A stretch of 64,000 nt of DNA from Carallia brachiata. Lineage: Eukaryota; Streptophyta; Magnoliopsida; Malpighiales; Rhizophoraceae. Of this stretch, positions 13,040 through 24,209 are shown in pieces. A program made the position numbers and the translations under genes. The notes under the pieces are model-generated. The model was given only the letters and a program-made list of their open reading frames with translations, made no database searches and was not told the DNA's origin. The DNA is taken from contig JADCRB010000002.1 in assembly GCA_021464245.1 (NCBI GenBank), forward strand, positions 2,285,073 to 2,349,072, read 5' to 3'. Position 1 is the first letter of the stretch, and each line of letters starts with the position of its first letter.

Positions 13040-13450
13040 TCACTGTTTGGTATGCGCGGAAGAAAGAAATAATAGAGAAAATCATATGAAAACTTTCTGT
13101 GGGTCCGAAAAATTTTGAATCTCAAACAAAGCGTGAGAAAGTGGAGCAAAAACGGTGATTTTGGAATTCTGTTTTCAAAATTACAATAATGCCCTTGTCT
13201 TTTTTTGACAATGAGTTTTCTAACATAGGCATAAATGTCATTTCATACACATAAAAATTTCTTTCTCTCCACCTTTTACTATATGCAAATAAAAAATTTA
13301 TTTTCTAATTATTTTTTTTCTCACCTATTTCTAATCAATTCAAACCTATTTCTAATCAATTCAAACGACTATCAAAAAAATCATTTTTTTTCACTATTTA
13401 TAGTCTCTCTACTTTCTTTTACCTCCTACTTCTAAATCCAAACATACTAT
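13040..13450. repeat. MITE-like repeat with TTTGG/CCAAA ends
   Basis: Begins ACTGTTTGGTATGCG and ends AAATCCAAACATACT, an inverted pair of about 12 bp. The right half is pyrimidine-rich and holds a perfect tandem duplication of about 22 bp near 13325-13368 (acctatttctaatcaattca twice). Related in style to the 9.8-kb repeat. Confidence 0.4.
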
Positions 13451-13454
13451 TAAT

Positions 13455-14020
13455 AGTTTTTTTAAAAAAAATTTAATATATTTTTTATAATTTAATGATT
13501 AAAATCACTTATATCTGTTATGTATTTACAATAGCGTTGCTATTCATATTTTTTCTCATGGAAAAGTCATGGAGGCTAATTTTAGGGAGGGGATGTGAAG
13601 TTCGATTGGACACAAACTTTTATCAATTTATTTTTTAAATTTTAACTTCAATTAAAATCGGTTATATTATTTAAATTTCAAAATAAAAAAAAGATTTAAG
13701 TAAATGGAAAATCTCTAAATTGCTATACTTAGAACAAAAAAAAAAAATTCATTTCAGCTTCAAATCCACTAATTTTTAAAATTTATAGATTTTAAAATTC
13801 TAGATAGGGCAAAGTCCACACAAATGAGCAATCTAGTTTGGTATTTCATCTTCCTTCTCTATTTAATGAACAGGTTTACGGTCCCAAACTCTCATCATTC
13901 GGAATAAAAGGAAAAAAAAAAAAAAGAAGAAAAGAGAATAATGCGCTCAAATTTCTCCATCGAGCTGCTCCTCTTCCTAAGATATGCTTTTACTTTCTTT
14001 TTGACCATCTTTCCCGAACA
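13455..14020. other. AT-rich intergenic DNA
   Basis: No supported gene or repeat structure. It ends at the T-run that is the poly(A) tail of the adjacent minus-strand LINE. Confidence 0.5.
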
Positions 14021-14021
14021 G

Positions 14022-14700
14022 TTTTTTTTTTTTTTTTTTGTCTAAGTGGAAGGCCATAACCTAAGTTGGTAAAGAGACTATTAAGTAGCTAACAAGCGAG
14101 GTCATGCAACCCCTCGGATGTCTTGCTACAGTAGAGGAGCCGCGCCATTCAGTGGTATGGTGAAAATGTGCACACCCCAAGGTAAGGAAAAAGCCTAGTT
14201 CACTAACCAATCAGCCACTTTGTTATCCTCTCTACAGACATGAGATATGTAGACTGATCATTGTCTTCGGAGAAACTCTTGGCATTCCCGAATAATATTT
14301 GCTTGAGGGTGGATTCATTGGATGGTTGTTTGCAAAGAGTGCAAAACCACCAATGAATCCACTTCGAGCCATAAATTTCGGACACCAAAATGCTAAGTAA
14401 GGTTCAAGCCGGTGTAAATTCCCTAGAACTCTGCATCCAAAGCAGAGCAGGCGCCAATATTTTGAGCGAACCCAAGCACTCATCTCCTTAAGTGGTCCCA
14501 AATTACCCCTTCTGCACTGACCAAACACGGGTTTTCCCGTGAGACACCATCAGTATTGAGTTTCACACAGTCCCCAACAAGAGGTGTGCAACCCACTAGC
14601 TGCATAGTTCCAGCCTTTGGCATCGGACGAGGAACCAGTTGTGCCATAGTGCACTCCTCATACAATTTTCTCCTTCTCTCCTTTAACTTCTTTTTTTTTT
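14022..14700 (-). pseudogene. 5'-truncated LINE with RNase H-like (RVT_3) domain
   Basis: Read on the minus strand, the frames give VKLNTDGVSRENP (start of a plant LINE RNase H-like domain), then GVIWDHL, and, after frameshifts, SHVCREDNKVADWLV at about 14210-14250, the standard end of this domain. After the stop come about 160 bp of 3' UTR and a poly(A) tail, seen as T18 at 14022-14039. The reverse transcriptase part is absent, so the copy is 5'-truncated and dead. Several frames must be joined to read it, so it is an old insertion. No confident target duplication was found. Confidence 0.8.
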
Positions 14701-14726
14701 TTGACATATTTCTCCTTTAACTTCTG
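14677..14726. repeat. 15-bp direct repeat flanking a T-run and 7 bp
   Basis: The words CTCCTTTAACTTCT occur on both sides of TTTTTTTTTTGACATATTT. This looks like a target-site duplication around a retroposed insert made of little more than a poly(A) tail (minus strand: ATATGTC then A-run). Confidence 0.4.
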
Positions 14727-15957
14727 GCTCACATGTTAGGGTGTTACGCATACTTATGTACATGATCTCACTTATTGATATGAAAAAGTTTGTCCAGTTT
14801 GTCCATTTGCCCATTTGATAGCTGAATTTGAAAAAACAAAACATATAATTTAATAAATTACGTACTTATTTATATTTTTAAAAAATGAGATACATGATAA
14901 ATTTTTAAGAAAATACTTAAAAATTTTTAAGAGAGTGAGAAATAAAAGTGTGTTGCACCTCAGAATCATAAGAATTTCGTATTGAACATTGTTTTGTCCA
15001 TCTGACACACGTATTCTTTCTATCAAGCTCAATATTACTTTTGAAGTATTTGTAACGTTTTCTTCTGGAATTTCTGAATTCTGATATCATGCTTTGAAAG
15101 CAATCTTCGTGAGATTTACATGAACAAACATAAGAAACATTAACTAAAGACAAAAAGGGATCAAAATTCATAATAATTATTAATTCCTAAGTCAAAAGAT
15201 CATAGAAAAACAACAAAAAAAAAATCTTGCCAATGCAAAAGAATATATATATTTTTGTCTATTAAAAAATTTATTAAATTATAAATTATATAATTAAATA
15301 ATTTTTTTCACTAAATAAAACTCACACATTCCATTTTTAAGATTAAAAAAGTGAGACCTCTAGAATAAAAGTGTAAGTTCAAAAGATTGAATTGTCCCAT
15401 GAAAAAAAAGGAAAATATTTCAATAAAAGAAACTTGTTTGTCCTCGAATTGAATGAAAACGAATTAAAATTTTTTTGGTATGGATTAAATTTTTAAATAA
15501 ACGCACATCCAACATTAACGTTACCACGAAAAAAATTAATTGACAACAAATACAACAAATTGAAAGGAGATGTGAACGATCTTTAGAAATACTCCAATTA
15601 TTAAAATTCATATTTTTATTATAAAAGTCTTGAATTCAAATTTTATATAAAAAAATCTGAGATTTATATTTCATTATGTAATTAATAGTTTAAAGAGCTC
15701 TTAATGAACTAAACAAAAAACAAAAGAAAGAGATGGGGACGCATTAATCCTCCATCTCGCTTGTTCATTTTCCTTCTCAAGTTCCGCCTCGCCCTCGACC
15801 ACAGATTTTAATGTCGTGATTTTTTTTTTAACAGAAATGTCGTGATTGTAACCTATATTTTTTTTTTCTAATTTTTATATCCTTGTAGAATTTTTGATCC
15901 CTTCCAAGTTCCATCAAATCATGAAGCCCATGGTTTGAAAGAATGATATTATTTTGT
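14727..15957. other. AT-rich intergenic DNA
   Basis: No recognisable coding sequence. Small open frames on the minus strand at 14850-15171 and 15420-15611 are low-complexity and have no domain. Confidence 0.5.
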
Positions 15958-15965
15958 GTTACGGT

Positions 15966-17086
15966 CAAGGTAATTAAAATCGGACCGGATTGACCGGTTG
16001 AACCGGTTAAACCGAGAATCGGGTCATAGTCCGGTCCAGTTTTCCTCATAAACCGCTAGTTCTAAGAACCGGTTTGAAAACCGGTGAACCGACTGGTTCG
16101 ATCGTGAACCGGTGAACCGGTCACGGTTCATCCGGTTGGTTTGGTTCAAAGGCTACCCAAAATAACAAGTAAAACTTGTCCAAGATAGAACTAATAGCTT
16201 TCACTTGTCATATGCAATAAAGGCATCGATCCACTGCACCAAACTGTGATTTGTTATACTTTTTTTTTTTTTTACTTATTATTTAATTGAGGATCTAACA
16301 TATTAATAAAAATATTTTTATTATTTTTCTATTTTTCTTAAAAAGTCATTAATTCTTTCTTTTGTATTAAATTGTTTTGACAAAATATCAATTAGATAAA
16401 AGTACATAAACTAAAATATTTTTCTGTTTAAAATATTTGATACTAATTATTTATATTTATTTATATATTAACCTAGTTGCTCTTTTATTTTTGTCATATG
16501 TTAATTATAAGTTGTATTGTATTCAATATACTAATTATAATATTTTAATGTATATAACAATTAATATCTTATATAAATATAATTCTTAAAATATAATTTG
16601 CTTTCAATTTTTATTATTGTATAATTGAAATAAAGCCATGTATAAATGAAATTTCTTTAAACTACACACACACATATATTACTAAGTTTTTTTCGTTAAT
16701 TTATATACATTATTAACATATTAATGTTATTCATTTTTTAATCTTACCTTACAATAAATTATAAATCATATATAAAACATATAAAGATAAGTATTCTCAT
16801 ATATGAATTTATATAATACTTTTTTTTTGACTTAGAATTTATATAATACTTAAAGTTTATATAATATGATATAAAATGTCGAATTCATATAATACTTAAA
16901 GTTTATATAATACGACATTTTATATATTAATAGCATATATATGATGTATATAAATAATTTATTTTTATATATTTTAATATTAAATAACGGTTTTACCGTT
17001 TAACCACGGTTAATTCGGTTGAACTGGTTGGACCTTGAACCTCTAAACTTTTCGGTTCACTAACCGATTCGATTCTTAAAACCTTG
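15966..17086. mobile_element. hAT-type non-autonomous DNA transposon with CCGGTT-rich ends
   Basis: The left end CAAGGTAATTAAAATCGGAC and the reverse complement of the right end, CAAGGTTTTAAGAATCGAAT, are imperfect terminal inverted repeats. The flanks are GTTACGGT (15958-15965) and ATTACGGT (17087-17094), an 8-bp target duplication with one mismatch, which is the hAT hallmark. The subterminal 180 bp on the left and 100 bp on the right are packed with ACCGGT/AACCGGTTGAACCGG words; the middle is plain AT-rich and non-coding, with no transposase. A shorter relative lies at 24210-24668. Confidence 0.75.
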
Positions 17087-17094
17087 ATTACGGT

Positions 17095-18480
17095 ATGGTC
17101 ACTTTAAGAACGTAGAGCTGTTATATTCCTGGCATATATAATTGCATTATGAGTTCAATCACATAAACATTAAAAAAAAGTAAAACGTAAAATTGATATA
17201 TTATAATATAAACCACTTTTTAACTGTGAATAGATACTTAATGTTTAAAAAAAAAATTTCCCCCGTCCCCGTACATTATCCCAATTACGGAGATGCATAC
17301 TTTTTTCAAATTATTCTCATTATTTTAATCATTCTTATACAAAATAACGAATTCTTTTATTATTTTTGTTTGGTACATCGGAAGGAAACTTCTTCTATTC
17401 GAAACAATTTTCTAAACATAGTGATCGTGTGGTATGATAATGGAGGCGCTGTGGATTTTCTTTTCTTTTTTTTTTAGGTGAGGAGCTGGCAGGAGTAATT
17501 GGGGACGGTCACTGACAACGACGAATTAAAAAATTTATCCAGACAAAATAATATTATATTATGTGGCAATGACTAAAAAAACCATGATATGGCATCAATC
17601 TTATTGTTACTTTCCTTTATTTAATTTTGATATTTTTCAGCAACAATTGTTGATTCTTGCATCTTTGTTGAAATGATTAATAAATATACTAATTTCTTTT
17701 TTTTTTTAATATAGAAAGAAAGGTGCATTACTGATATATAAATTATCATACTTATAGGTAGGAGTCGAGAGTTATTCATTAACATATTCATTTAATCTCT
17801 TCGATAGGAGAATTTATCACTCGAATATTGTTGGGTCCTAATTAGTCTCATTTAATTTGATTATAGTGTTAACAAATGTAAAATCAACACTACTTGCACA
17901 CAGCTTAACTGACAGTTAAATAAGAATATTATTTTAAAACACAGTTGTCGAAACTTAAACTTGAATCAGAGATAAGGAAGCACGTTAGATCACTACTAGA
18001 TTATGACATCAAAATACGTATACTAATTTAACTGAATGCAAGTTGTCTAAAAAATGAAATCACACAAACAAGTGAGGAAAAAACTTAGAAAAATTGCAAA
18101 CAATCTTTTTTCTTTATATTTCCTTTTGTTTTAGCTTATGTGGCTAGTTTTTCGGAATCTTAGATCTTTGTTTTTGTTGATCAGTTAAAGAATTAGAATT
18201 GGTTAAAAATATTTATAATTCAAATAAAAATACAATTGTAGGGTGTTGACTAATATATTATTATCTACAAAATTTTAGTGCATGTCAGACTGTAGTTAAA
18301 TAAGTTAAAACTCTATAAAAGATATATTTCTTTAATATTTGGCTAGATTGCTCTACCATGTAGTAAAATTTGCTTAGACGTATCAGATAATTACATATAA
18401 TTAAAATAAAACTAAATTGATAGATACATGAATAAACATGTAAAGAGATTATAATATTATAAACAATGTTTTGAAGAACA
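17095..18480. other. AT-rich intergenic DNA
   Basis: No gene, RNA or repeat boundary could be supported. The open frame at 17193-17477 is low-complexity. Confidence 0.5.
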
Positions 18481-18496
18481 AACAACCAAAGCAAAG

Positions 18497-19645
18497 TGAG
18501 CAAAAGGTCAGCCGTCGGAAAAGAGGAAAGTCTCTAACCTCTCTCTACCTCCTGCATCCCTTTCAAAGCTTTTACCTAAGTCTCGGCCGGCGGTGGTGCC
18601 TAGGCATCGCCGCCGGCCACCCGTGCTATCTTCCGTCATCTCCGTTCTTCTCTTTCTTTTCCATTTTGTTCTCTTACTGGTGCCTTCGTTTCTATTTCTG
18701 ACCCTTTGTTTATATGGTTTTTTAGATAGTTTCCTCAGATCTAGCCTTAATAAAGACACTCATGGCCATTCCAGCACCGGATCCGGAATCCCCCTACCTG
18801 CGCGGTCCTGGTCACTCCTTCAGTCTTCTTCTCTGGCGAAGTCGCCGCTGTGCCTGGCAACGGCTCTGCCGTGCAGCAGCCGTTCTCAGCGGCCGACAAC
18901 ATCTTCTAAGTCGCCAATACAGCCCCCTCTACGGGTCTTGCTGCCCCCTCTGCCGTCGGGGTCCCCGCCACTGCCGCTTCCGGCAATGCTACCACTGGTC
19001 TTGCCGGCGCAGCAGCCCCCACTACTGGTGTGGCTGCTGTCGGCAAGCCCGACGCCTCTTCCACGGTGCTTTCAGATGCTGCCCCCGCCCTTGCTTCAGC
19101 CGTGGCCGCCTTTGCCACCCCCGCTGTCGTCGCTGGTCTCCTCGCCGGCGCCGCTTACTGTGACCACTGTTTCTGCTGCTGGAAAAATTAGCATATGTGG
19201 ACTAATTTTGGGATGGGTGTTAGGCTTCGTGTGGATGAATTATTTTGGGATGTATCTTTTGTTGCATTTGTACGTTATTGCGTGTGATAGTATGTTAGAA
19301 TTGTGGGATTTCGTTGCTAGACGTATCCGATCAATTCCTGTATTAGATCCGCTTGAGTGCAGTGTGTGCTGCAATATGCAGTCTTGTTCGAACGAGGTAG
19401 ATTTGCTCGAGATTTGAGTCTCAGGCAGGACTAATCTCGGTTCGTTTGCTTCCCTTATTTAGGGATTTTGTCAAAACGGGTCGTGTACCCCGTTAATCAA
19501 TGGTCATTCTGACCATATTACATGTAGGTCATTTGGGTCGAGTTGTATCCCTGTCTCGTGCAGGTTTATCCATTGCTCTTATATGGTAACTATGTACGGA
19601 ATTGATTTACATTAATACAAGATTTCCCTTTCTGTCAAAAAAAAA
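18497..19645 (+). mobile_element. Poly(A)-tailed non-LTR retroposon, copy A of an unclassified family
   Basis: Flanked by the perfect 16-bp duplication AACAACCAAAGCAAAG (18481-18496 and 19646-19661) and ending TGTC plus an A-run, so it was inserted by target-primed reverse transcription. The 5' half is GC-rich in an AT-rich region and contains a 274-codon open frame (18593-19417) plus another frame encoding an Ala/Pro/Ser/Thr-rich stretch with PSTGLAAPSAVG. The 3' half is AT-richer. No reverse transcriptase, endonuclease or RNase H motif is visible. Copies B (24.7-25.8 kb) and C (52.5-53.3 kb, minus) share the AATAAAG-CAC-CC block, the TGTCAAAACGG block near the 3' end and the tail. It may be a non-autonomous LINE partner or a retroposed host transcript. 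Confidence 0.75.
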
Positions 19646-19661
19646 AACAACCAAAGCAAAG

Positions 19662-20129
19662 CTTTGAGTGTTTTTTAGTTTTAGCTTTGTGTCAGTTTTT
19701 TTTAAAATTTCAGATTTTTATTCTTGTTAATGGGTAAATTATTAGTTTTAATTTTTTTTTGATAAAAAAAGTATCTTGCTGAGTATAGAGGTTATTAAAT
19801 TTTTAGGTAGAAGTCAGCATTTTGATCGTTGATATTTTTATTTAATCTTTTTTTTAAAGAAAGATCTATTACTAGAGTACTATTATTATTAAACCTAAAA
19901 TAGACATTTTCTAAGCTAAACTACCGTATTACCAAATTTAAAATTCATATGTTACGTTCACATTGTGTGTCTCTAATTTAAGAAAAAGCATAAATACAAA
20001 AACTAGAAATAAATTAATATTAAAAGAGATATATTAAAATATTATTATACTGTAACCTTCAATAATAGTTATTAGTATTAATAAGGCATACAATTTCATG
20101 GTTTTATATAATAAAATGTTTCAAAAAAT
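19662..20129. other. AT-rich intergenic DNA
   Basis: Nothing recognisable on either strand. Confidence 0.5.
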
Positions 20130-20500
20130 CAACCGACTAAAGAACGATTTACGTGAGTCTCTCCAATTTTTTTTTTTTAACTGAAAAAAGTACGAGTGAG
20201 ACCGGGCCTCGTGGGGTGTGACATCAGCTTCAGAAGCCACGTCAGACAGAAACATCAACCATTGATTAGTCGTCAATATGAACAACGATGCGTGTTTCAC
20301 GGCGGACAAAAGAAAACGACATGTGATTGTAGGGATCTGACGTGGCTACCTCAGTCACTGCGTCCTCTTTTTCCACTGAATTAATCGGACCAGTGGCATC
20401 CGCTACCGACAAGATGACGTGTCAGGCGGGCACGCAGTTTACCACACAACAAAAAGATGGGTCCCATTTGACGTGGACGTGAAGCAGAAATTGTTGCGAT
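20130..20500. promoter_or_regulatory. Second ACGT-rich promoter-like island without an evident gene
   Basis: It is less AT-rich than its neighbours and repeats GTGACATCAG, CCACGTCAGAC, TGACGTGGC, GATGACGTGTCAG and TTGACGTGGACGTG within about 370 bp, alternating CACGTCA and TGACGTG words. In style it matches the islands at 8.4-8.7 and 12.0-12.56 kb. No coding exon with recognisable similarity follows on either side; purine/pyrimidine-strand repeats begin at 20655. Confidence 0.35.
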
Positions 20501-20654
20501 TGTGATCTTTCTTTCGGAGTCAAAAAATGATTAATGGTCCAGAATCGTCCCTGGCACAGCCCCCGTTTTAACGAAAGTGCCCTTCTCGCCGCATTCTATG
20601 CCGTACCGCCGCTCTCAAATTGTGTTCACACGAAGGCCAATTACAAGGCGGGCA

Positions 20655-20930
20655 GGAAATAATCCAATACTCTGTTTGGCTTTACGAGAAAATAGTCGAA
20701 AAAAATTTAATTATAAAAAAATATTATTAAAAAATCTCAACATTTTTTCTTATTTTTTATTTATTTAAATAATTTTTTTTCTAACAACTTTTTTTCTTAT
20801 AATTTTTTTCTCATTTTTTCTATTATTTTTTCTCATATATTTTTCTCTATCTAAATAGTTTTCTTTTTCTTTTACTACTTTTTTTCTCATACTTTTTTCT
20901 CATTTAATTTTGACAAATCTAACACAGTAC
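20655..20930. repeat. Pyrimidine-strand MITE-like repeat
   Basis: Starts CTCTGTTTGGCTTTACGAG and ends AAATCTAACACAG. The interior is runs of TTTTTTCTCAT, the complement of the purine-strand repeats at 9.8-13.4 kb, so it is probably the same kind of element in the opposite orientation. Confidence 0.35.
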
Positions 20931-20931
20931 G

Positions 20932-21262
20932 TCTTTGGTTCGTGAGAATTTAATGAGAAAAGAAAAGAATTAAAAAAAAAACATAATCATTACATCTCAT
21001 TTTCTCATAATATTTTTCTTTCTCATAACTTTCTAATTAATCTAAATAATTAATTTCTCCTAACTTTTTCTTTCATAAATTATTATTCAATTTTCTTTTT
21101 AATCATTTTTTTCTCACAACTATCTCATCAATCCAAACAATCTTTTTCCTTACAATTTTTTTCTTACAAATTATTATTTATTTTTCTTTCTCATAATTTC
21201 TTCATAAATTTAAATAATTTTATTTTTTTACAACTTTCTCACAATCCAAATACATAAATGCT
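20932..21262. repeat. Adjacent MITE-like repeat of the same style
   Basis: Starts CGTCTTTGGTTCGTGAG and ends CACAATCCAAATAC; the interior repeats TTTCTCATAA / TCATAAATTATTATT. It abuts the preceding repeat almost directly, which suggests nested or tandem insertion. Confidence 0.35.
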
Positions 21263-22208
21263 ACTATGTGTTTGAATCTGATGCGTTGATTAGGAAAGAC
21301 AAAAGCATGAAATTTTGCCACAATGGTAGATTATGTCATAAGCCTTCGCTGAAATATGGAAGGGTAGTGATCTTTCGTCACCTTTTGACAAAATCAAAAC
21401 ACGTCTTGTATTTTTTTTTGTACAATTATAATGTATTAAGATTTTTTAATTTTATATTCAAAGCATAATAATTTTATTATTTTATTTTATTTATTATTAT
21501 TATTTTCTTGCCATTGCACCTGTAACAGAAAAACATTGCGAAGAAGAGGGCTTGGGCCACATTTGCACATTTCATTCTTCCTAATACTAGTCCATGACCA
21601 TCCAACCCAAACCTTGTGATGAATAGATGCGTTGTGGATAATTGGAGAACAAAGCGAAGGCCACGCTGCCCAATCCATCATCCAATAACTTTAGTAAGTT
21701 CTTTATTGTTTCTTCAATAATGTTTATATTTTTTTGACAAAAAAGAGTAATAATTATAATATTTTTAATTGGTTTTTTAATGAGTGATGGTAAATAACCA
21801 CCCCGGGCGTTGCAAGCCCCACTAAATTAGTCAACAAAAGAGTCTCCAGACCAGTTGTTGGCTTCTCCTATAGGGCGAGCTCCTTGTTATTAAGACAATC
21901 CACGCTTGCCAAAAAAAAATTTACATAAAAATTATCTTTACACAAAATATGTTGGGGACGGCAGTCCAATTTCTAACTAATCAACTTGAAGCATTCAGTT
22001 ATAAGATAACGATATCACTATTCCAACTATGCGAATTAAGTAATCTTTTGCAAAGCGAAGAGAGAGTTAGACTCCACGATAACTTTACGAAATTCTTTAT
22101 GCCTTCCAGTTTGCTTGTAATAAACAAGTTTTATAAATTTAACTATATACAATTTAAGTTCTTCAAGTCTTTATTCTTGATATTATAAATTCTTATGAAC
22201 AATTATTC
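21263..22208. other. Intergenic DNA, possible short retroposed fragment at 21790-21910
   Basis: Mostly featureless. Around 21790-21910 a less AT-rich segment (CCCCGGGCGTTGCAAGCCCC ... ACGCTTGCC) ends in a run of nine A, as a SINE or LINE tail would, but no boundaries or promoter boxes can be defined. An open frame at 21949-22188 has no recognisable domain. Confidence 0.35.
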
Positions 22209-22213
22209 AATTA

Positions 22214-22580
22214 TGTTAAAATAAAGAAGAAACTATGTGAGAAGATAAGAAAAAGAAGAATTGAAAATACAAAGAGATATGTGATTTGATTGTAAAAATT
22301 TGCGTTTATGGTTCAAAGATCTAAAAGGGTTACATCTTTCTTATTGAATGCCTGAATGGTACTACTCACGTAGTACATGAACTCTAATATATGCAGTGGA
22401 TATTGTCATACATATAAAGTAATTATATTGTAATTATATTATAATCATATTAAGATTTTAGATTGATTACTAAAATCATAGATTGATTACATCAAAATAT
22501 GTAAATTTCCATAATTGATTGATTGCTTGTATTTTGAATTGATCACATTAAGATCTCCATAATTGCATAATTCTCTAACA
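22214..22580 (-). repeat. 3' LTR of the TRIM element
   Basis: 367 bp, TGTTA...TAACA ends; on the minus strand it follows the polypurine tract at 22581-22590. It aligns along its length with 22860-23217, with many substitutions and small indels. Confidence 0.75.
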
Positions 22581-22859
22581 CTCCCCCTTAAGATGAATAT
22601 AAATCGAAGAGTAAGGTTATCTTGTGCGAACATAAAAGAGTTAACAAACTCAATCTTACATGCATATGTAAATGTAGTCTATATGATATTTGGTTTGAGG
22701 CCAAAAAGTTGAAATAGATCCCAAGAAAAAAAGACCAAAAAAAAAAAAAAAACTACAAGGGCATAAAAACGAAAAGATTTTGTCATGGTGATTTTAATGA
22801 TTTATTGGTAAGTGTGGGTCTTAATGTAAGATCAGTGAAAGTATGAAGTTCTAATACTA

Positions 22860-23217
22860 TGTTAAAATAAAGAAAATATTATGTAAGAACGTAAGAAAGA
22901 GAAGAATGAAAAATATAAAGAGATATGTAATTCAGTCGTAAAAACTTATGACTATAGTCTAAAGACCTAAAAGAGTTATATCTTTCCTATTGAATGGTGT
23001 TACTCACATAGTATAAGAACTTTAATATATATAATGGAAATTATCATGTATATAAGACAATTATATTACAATAATACTAAGATTCTATATTGATGTTGAT
23101 TGATTATGATAATTATAGATTGATTACATCCAAATATATAAATTTTCATAATTGATTGATTACTTGTATCCTAACTTGATCATATTTAGATCTCTATAAT
23201 GACATAATTCTCTAACA
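22860..23217 (-). repeat. 5' LTR of the TRIM element
   Basis: 358 bp with the same ends. On the minus strand it is followed immediately by the primer-binding-site remnant at 22848-22859, which fixes the element's orientation. Confidence 0.75.
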
Positions 23218-23222
23218 AATTC

Positions 23223-24201
23223 AATTCTTACACTTGAAAAATGTACCAATGTGTTAGAGATTATAATTTTCACTACAATAAGTGAAAATTAGTCGTCATA
23301 ATGTTGAGAACTATCTGACAACTCAAACTAACACAAAGTGTTTTACTAAAAAAAAAAAGTCCAGCATATAACCCGATCGCCTGATGCAAACAAGCCTAAC
23401 ATGCGTTTCATGTTTGATACTAATTGCTGTTGGTGATCTTGGAATTGCTAGCAAAACATGGTTTACCATGCATTGCTCTTTATCATATGTTAATTTGCAA
23501 TAGCAACTGTATCGAGAAGGTTACACAGTTTTACTAACAAAAAAAGTCTGCCTTACACGTCAACTTTGTTTTTTGCGAGCATGACCCATCCTGATCTTTC
23601 TAAAGCTAGTCAATGTTCATTTCCCTTCCCACAATTGAAGCCCGAGGTTGAGTCTTGGCGCTTTATTGCTTACAATTGCCGAGAGGCTGTCCAATTATCC
23701 ACCTCTCGGAGGACAAATTTTGTAAATTCACCTAAAAGAAGAAGGGAATAAAGGGAGCAAGTTTCTGAGATTGGTGCGAAGAAACTAGTTTAAATTGCTT
23801 CATGATTTCGTTTCCTTCAATACAAGTTAGCTTATGATTTTTTATTTTTTATTTTTTATTTTTTTATTTACTAATTGCAATGAGGAAAGAGATTTTACTA
23901 ATAGTGAAGTCTGAAATCTCAGATTTAACTCAAATTATAAACTTAATGACCACTAGGTTATACTTAGTAATTACAAGTTAGTTTTTGACAACCAATGATA
24001 ATAAAGACATTAAAAATAAGTTTGGTAGAATGTAATGTGAAATAACAAAATATGATTGCTCGAGTAAATGCCGATTTTTATCACCTTTAAATTTAGAGAC
24101 ATAATAGCAAATGACAAAATTTTGTCTACTTATGACTAACTTACCACCTTTACCAAATTCGCTAATTTTCATTCAGATGATGTCTGTCCTCCAGCTTGTC
24201 T
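23223..24201. other. Intergenic DNA, no recognised gene
   Basis: No coding similarity. The 61-codon frame at 23566-23751 has no domain, and no exon chain can be built around it. Confidence 0.45.
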
Positions 24202-24209
24202 ATTCTATC

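Larger units (their letters stand above)
22214..23217 (-). mobile_element. TRIM-type (terminal-repeat in miniature) LTR retrotransposon
   Basis: Two direct repeats (22214-22580 and 22860-23217), each bounded by TGTTA...TAACA, flank a 279-bp non-coding interior. Read on the minus strand the order is classical: right LTR, then TAGTATTAGAAC, a decayed match to the initiator-Met tRNA primer site TGGTATCAGAGC (22848-22859); then the interior; then the polypurine tract TAAGGGGGAG (22581-22590) directly before the left LTR. Flanks AATTA/AATTC resemble a 5-bp target duplication. Total length is about 1.0 kb and there is no gag or pol, so it is non-autonomous. LTR divergence indicates an old insertion. 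Confidence 0.8.

Noticed and set aside
18762..19163. 133-codon Arg/Cys-rich frame
   Set aside because: Overlaps the 274-codon frame of retroposon copy A in another phase; explained by GC-rich sequence of the element.
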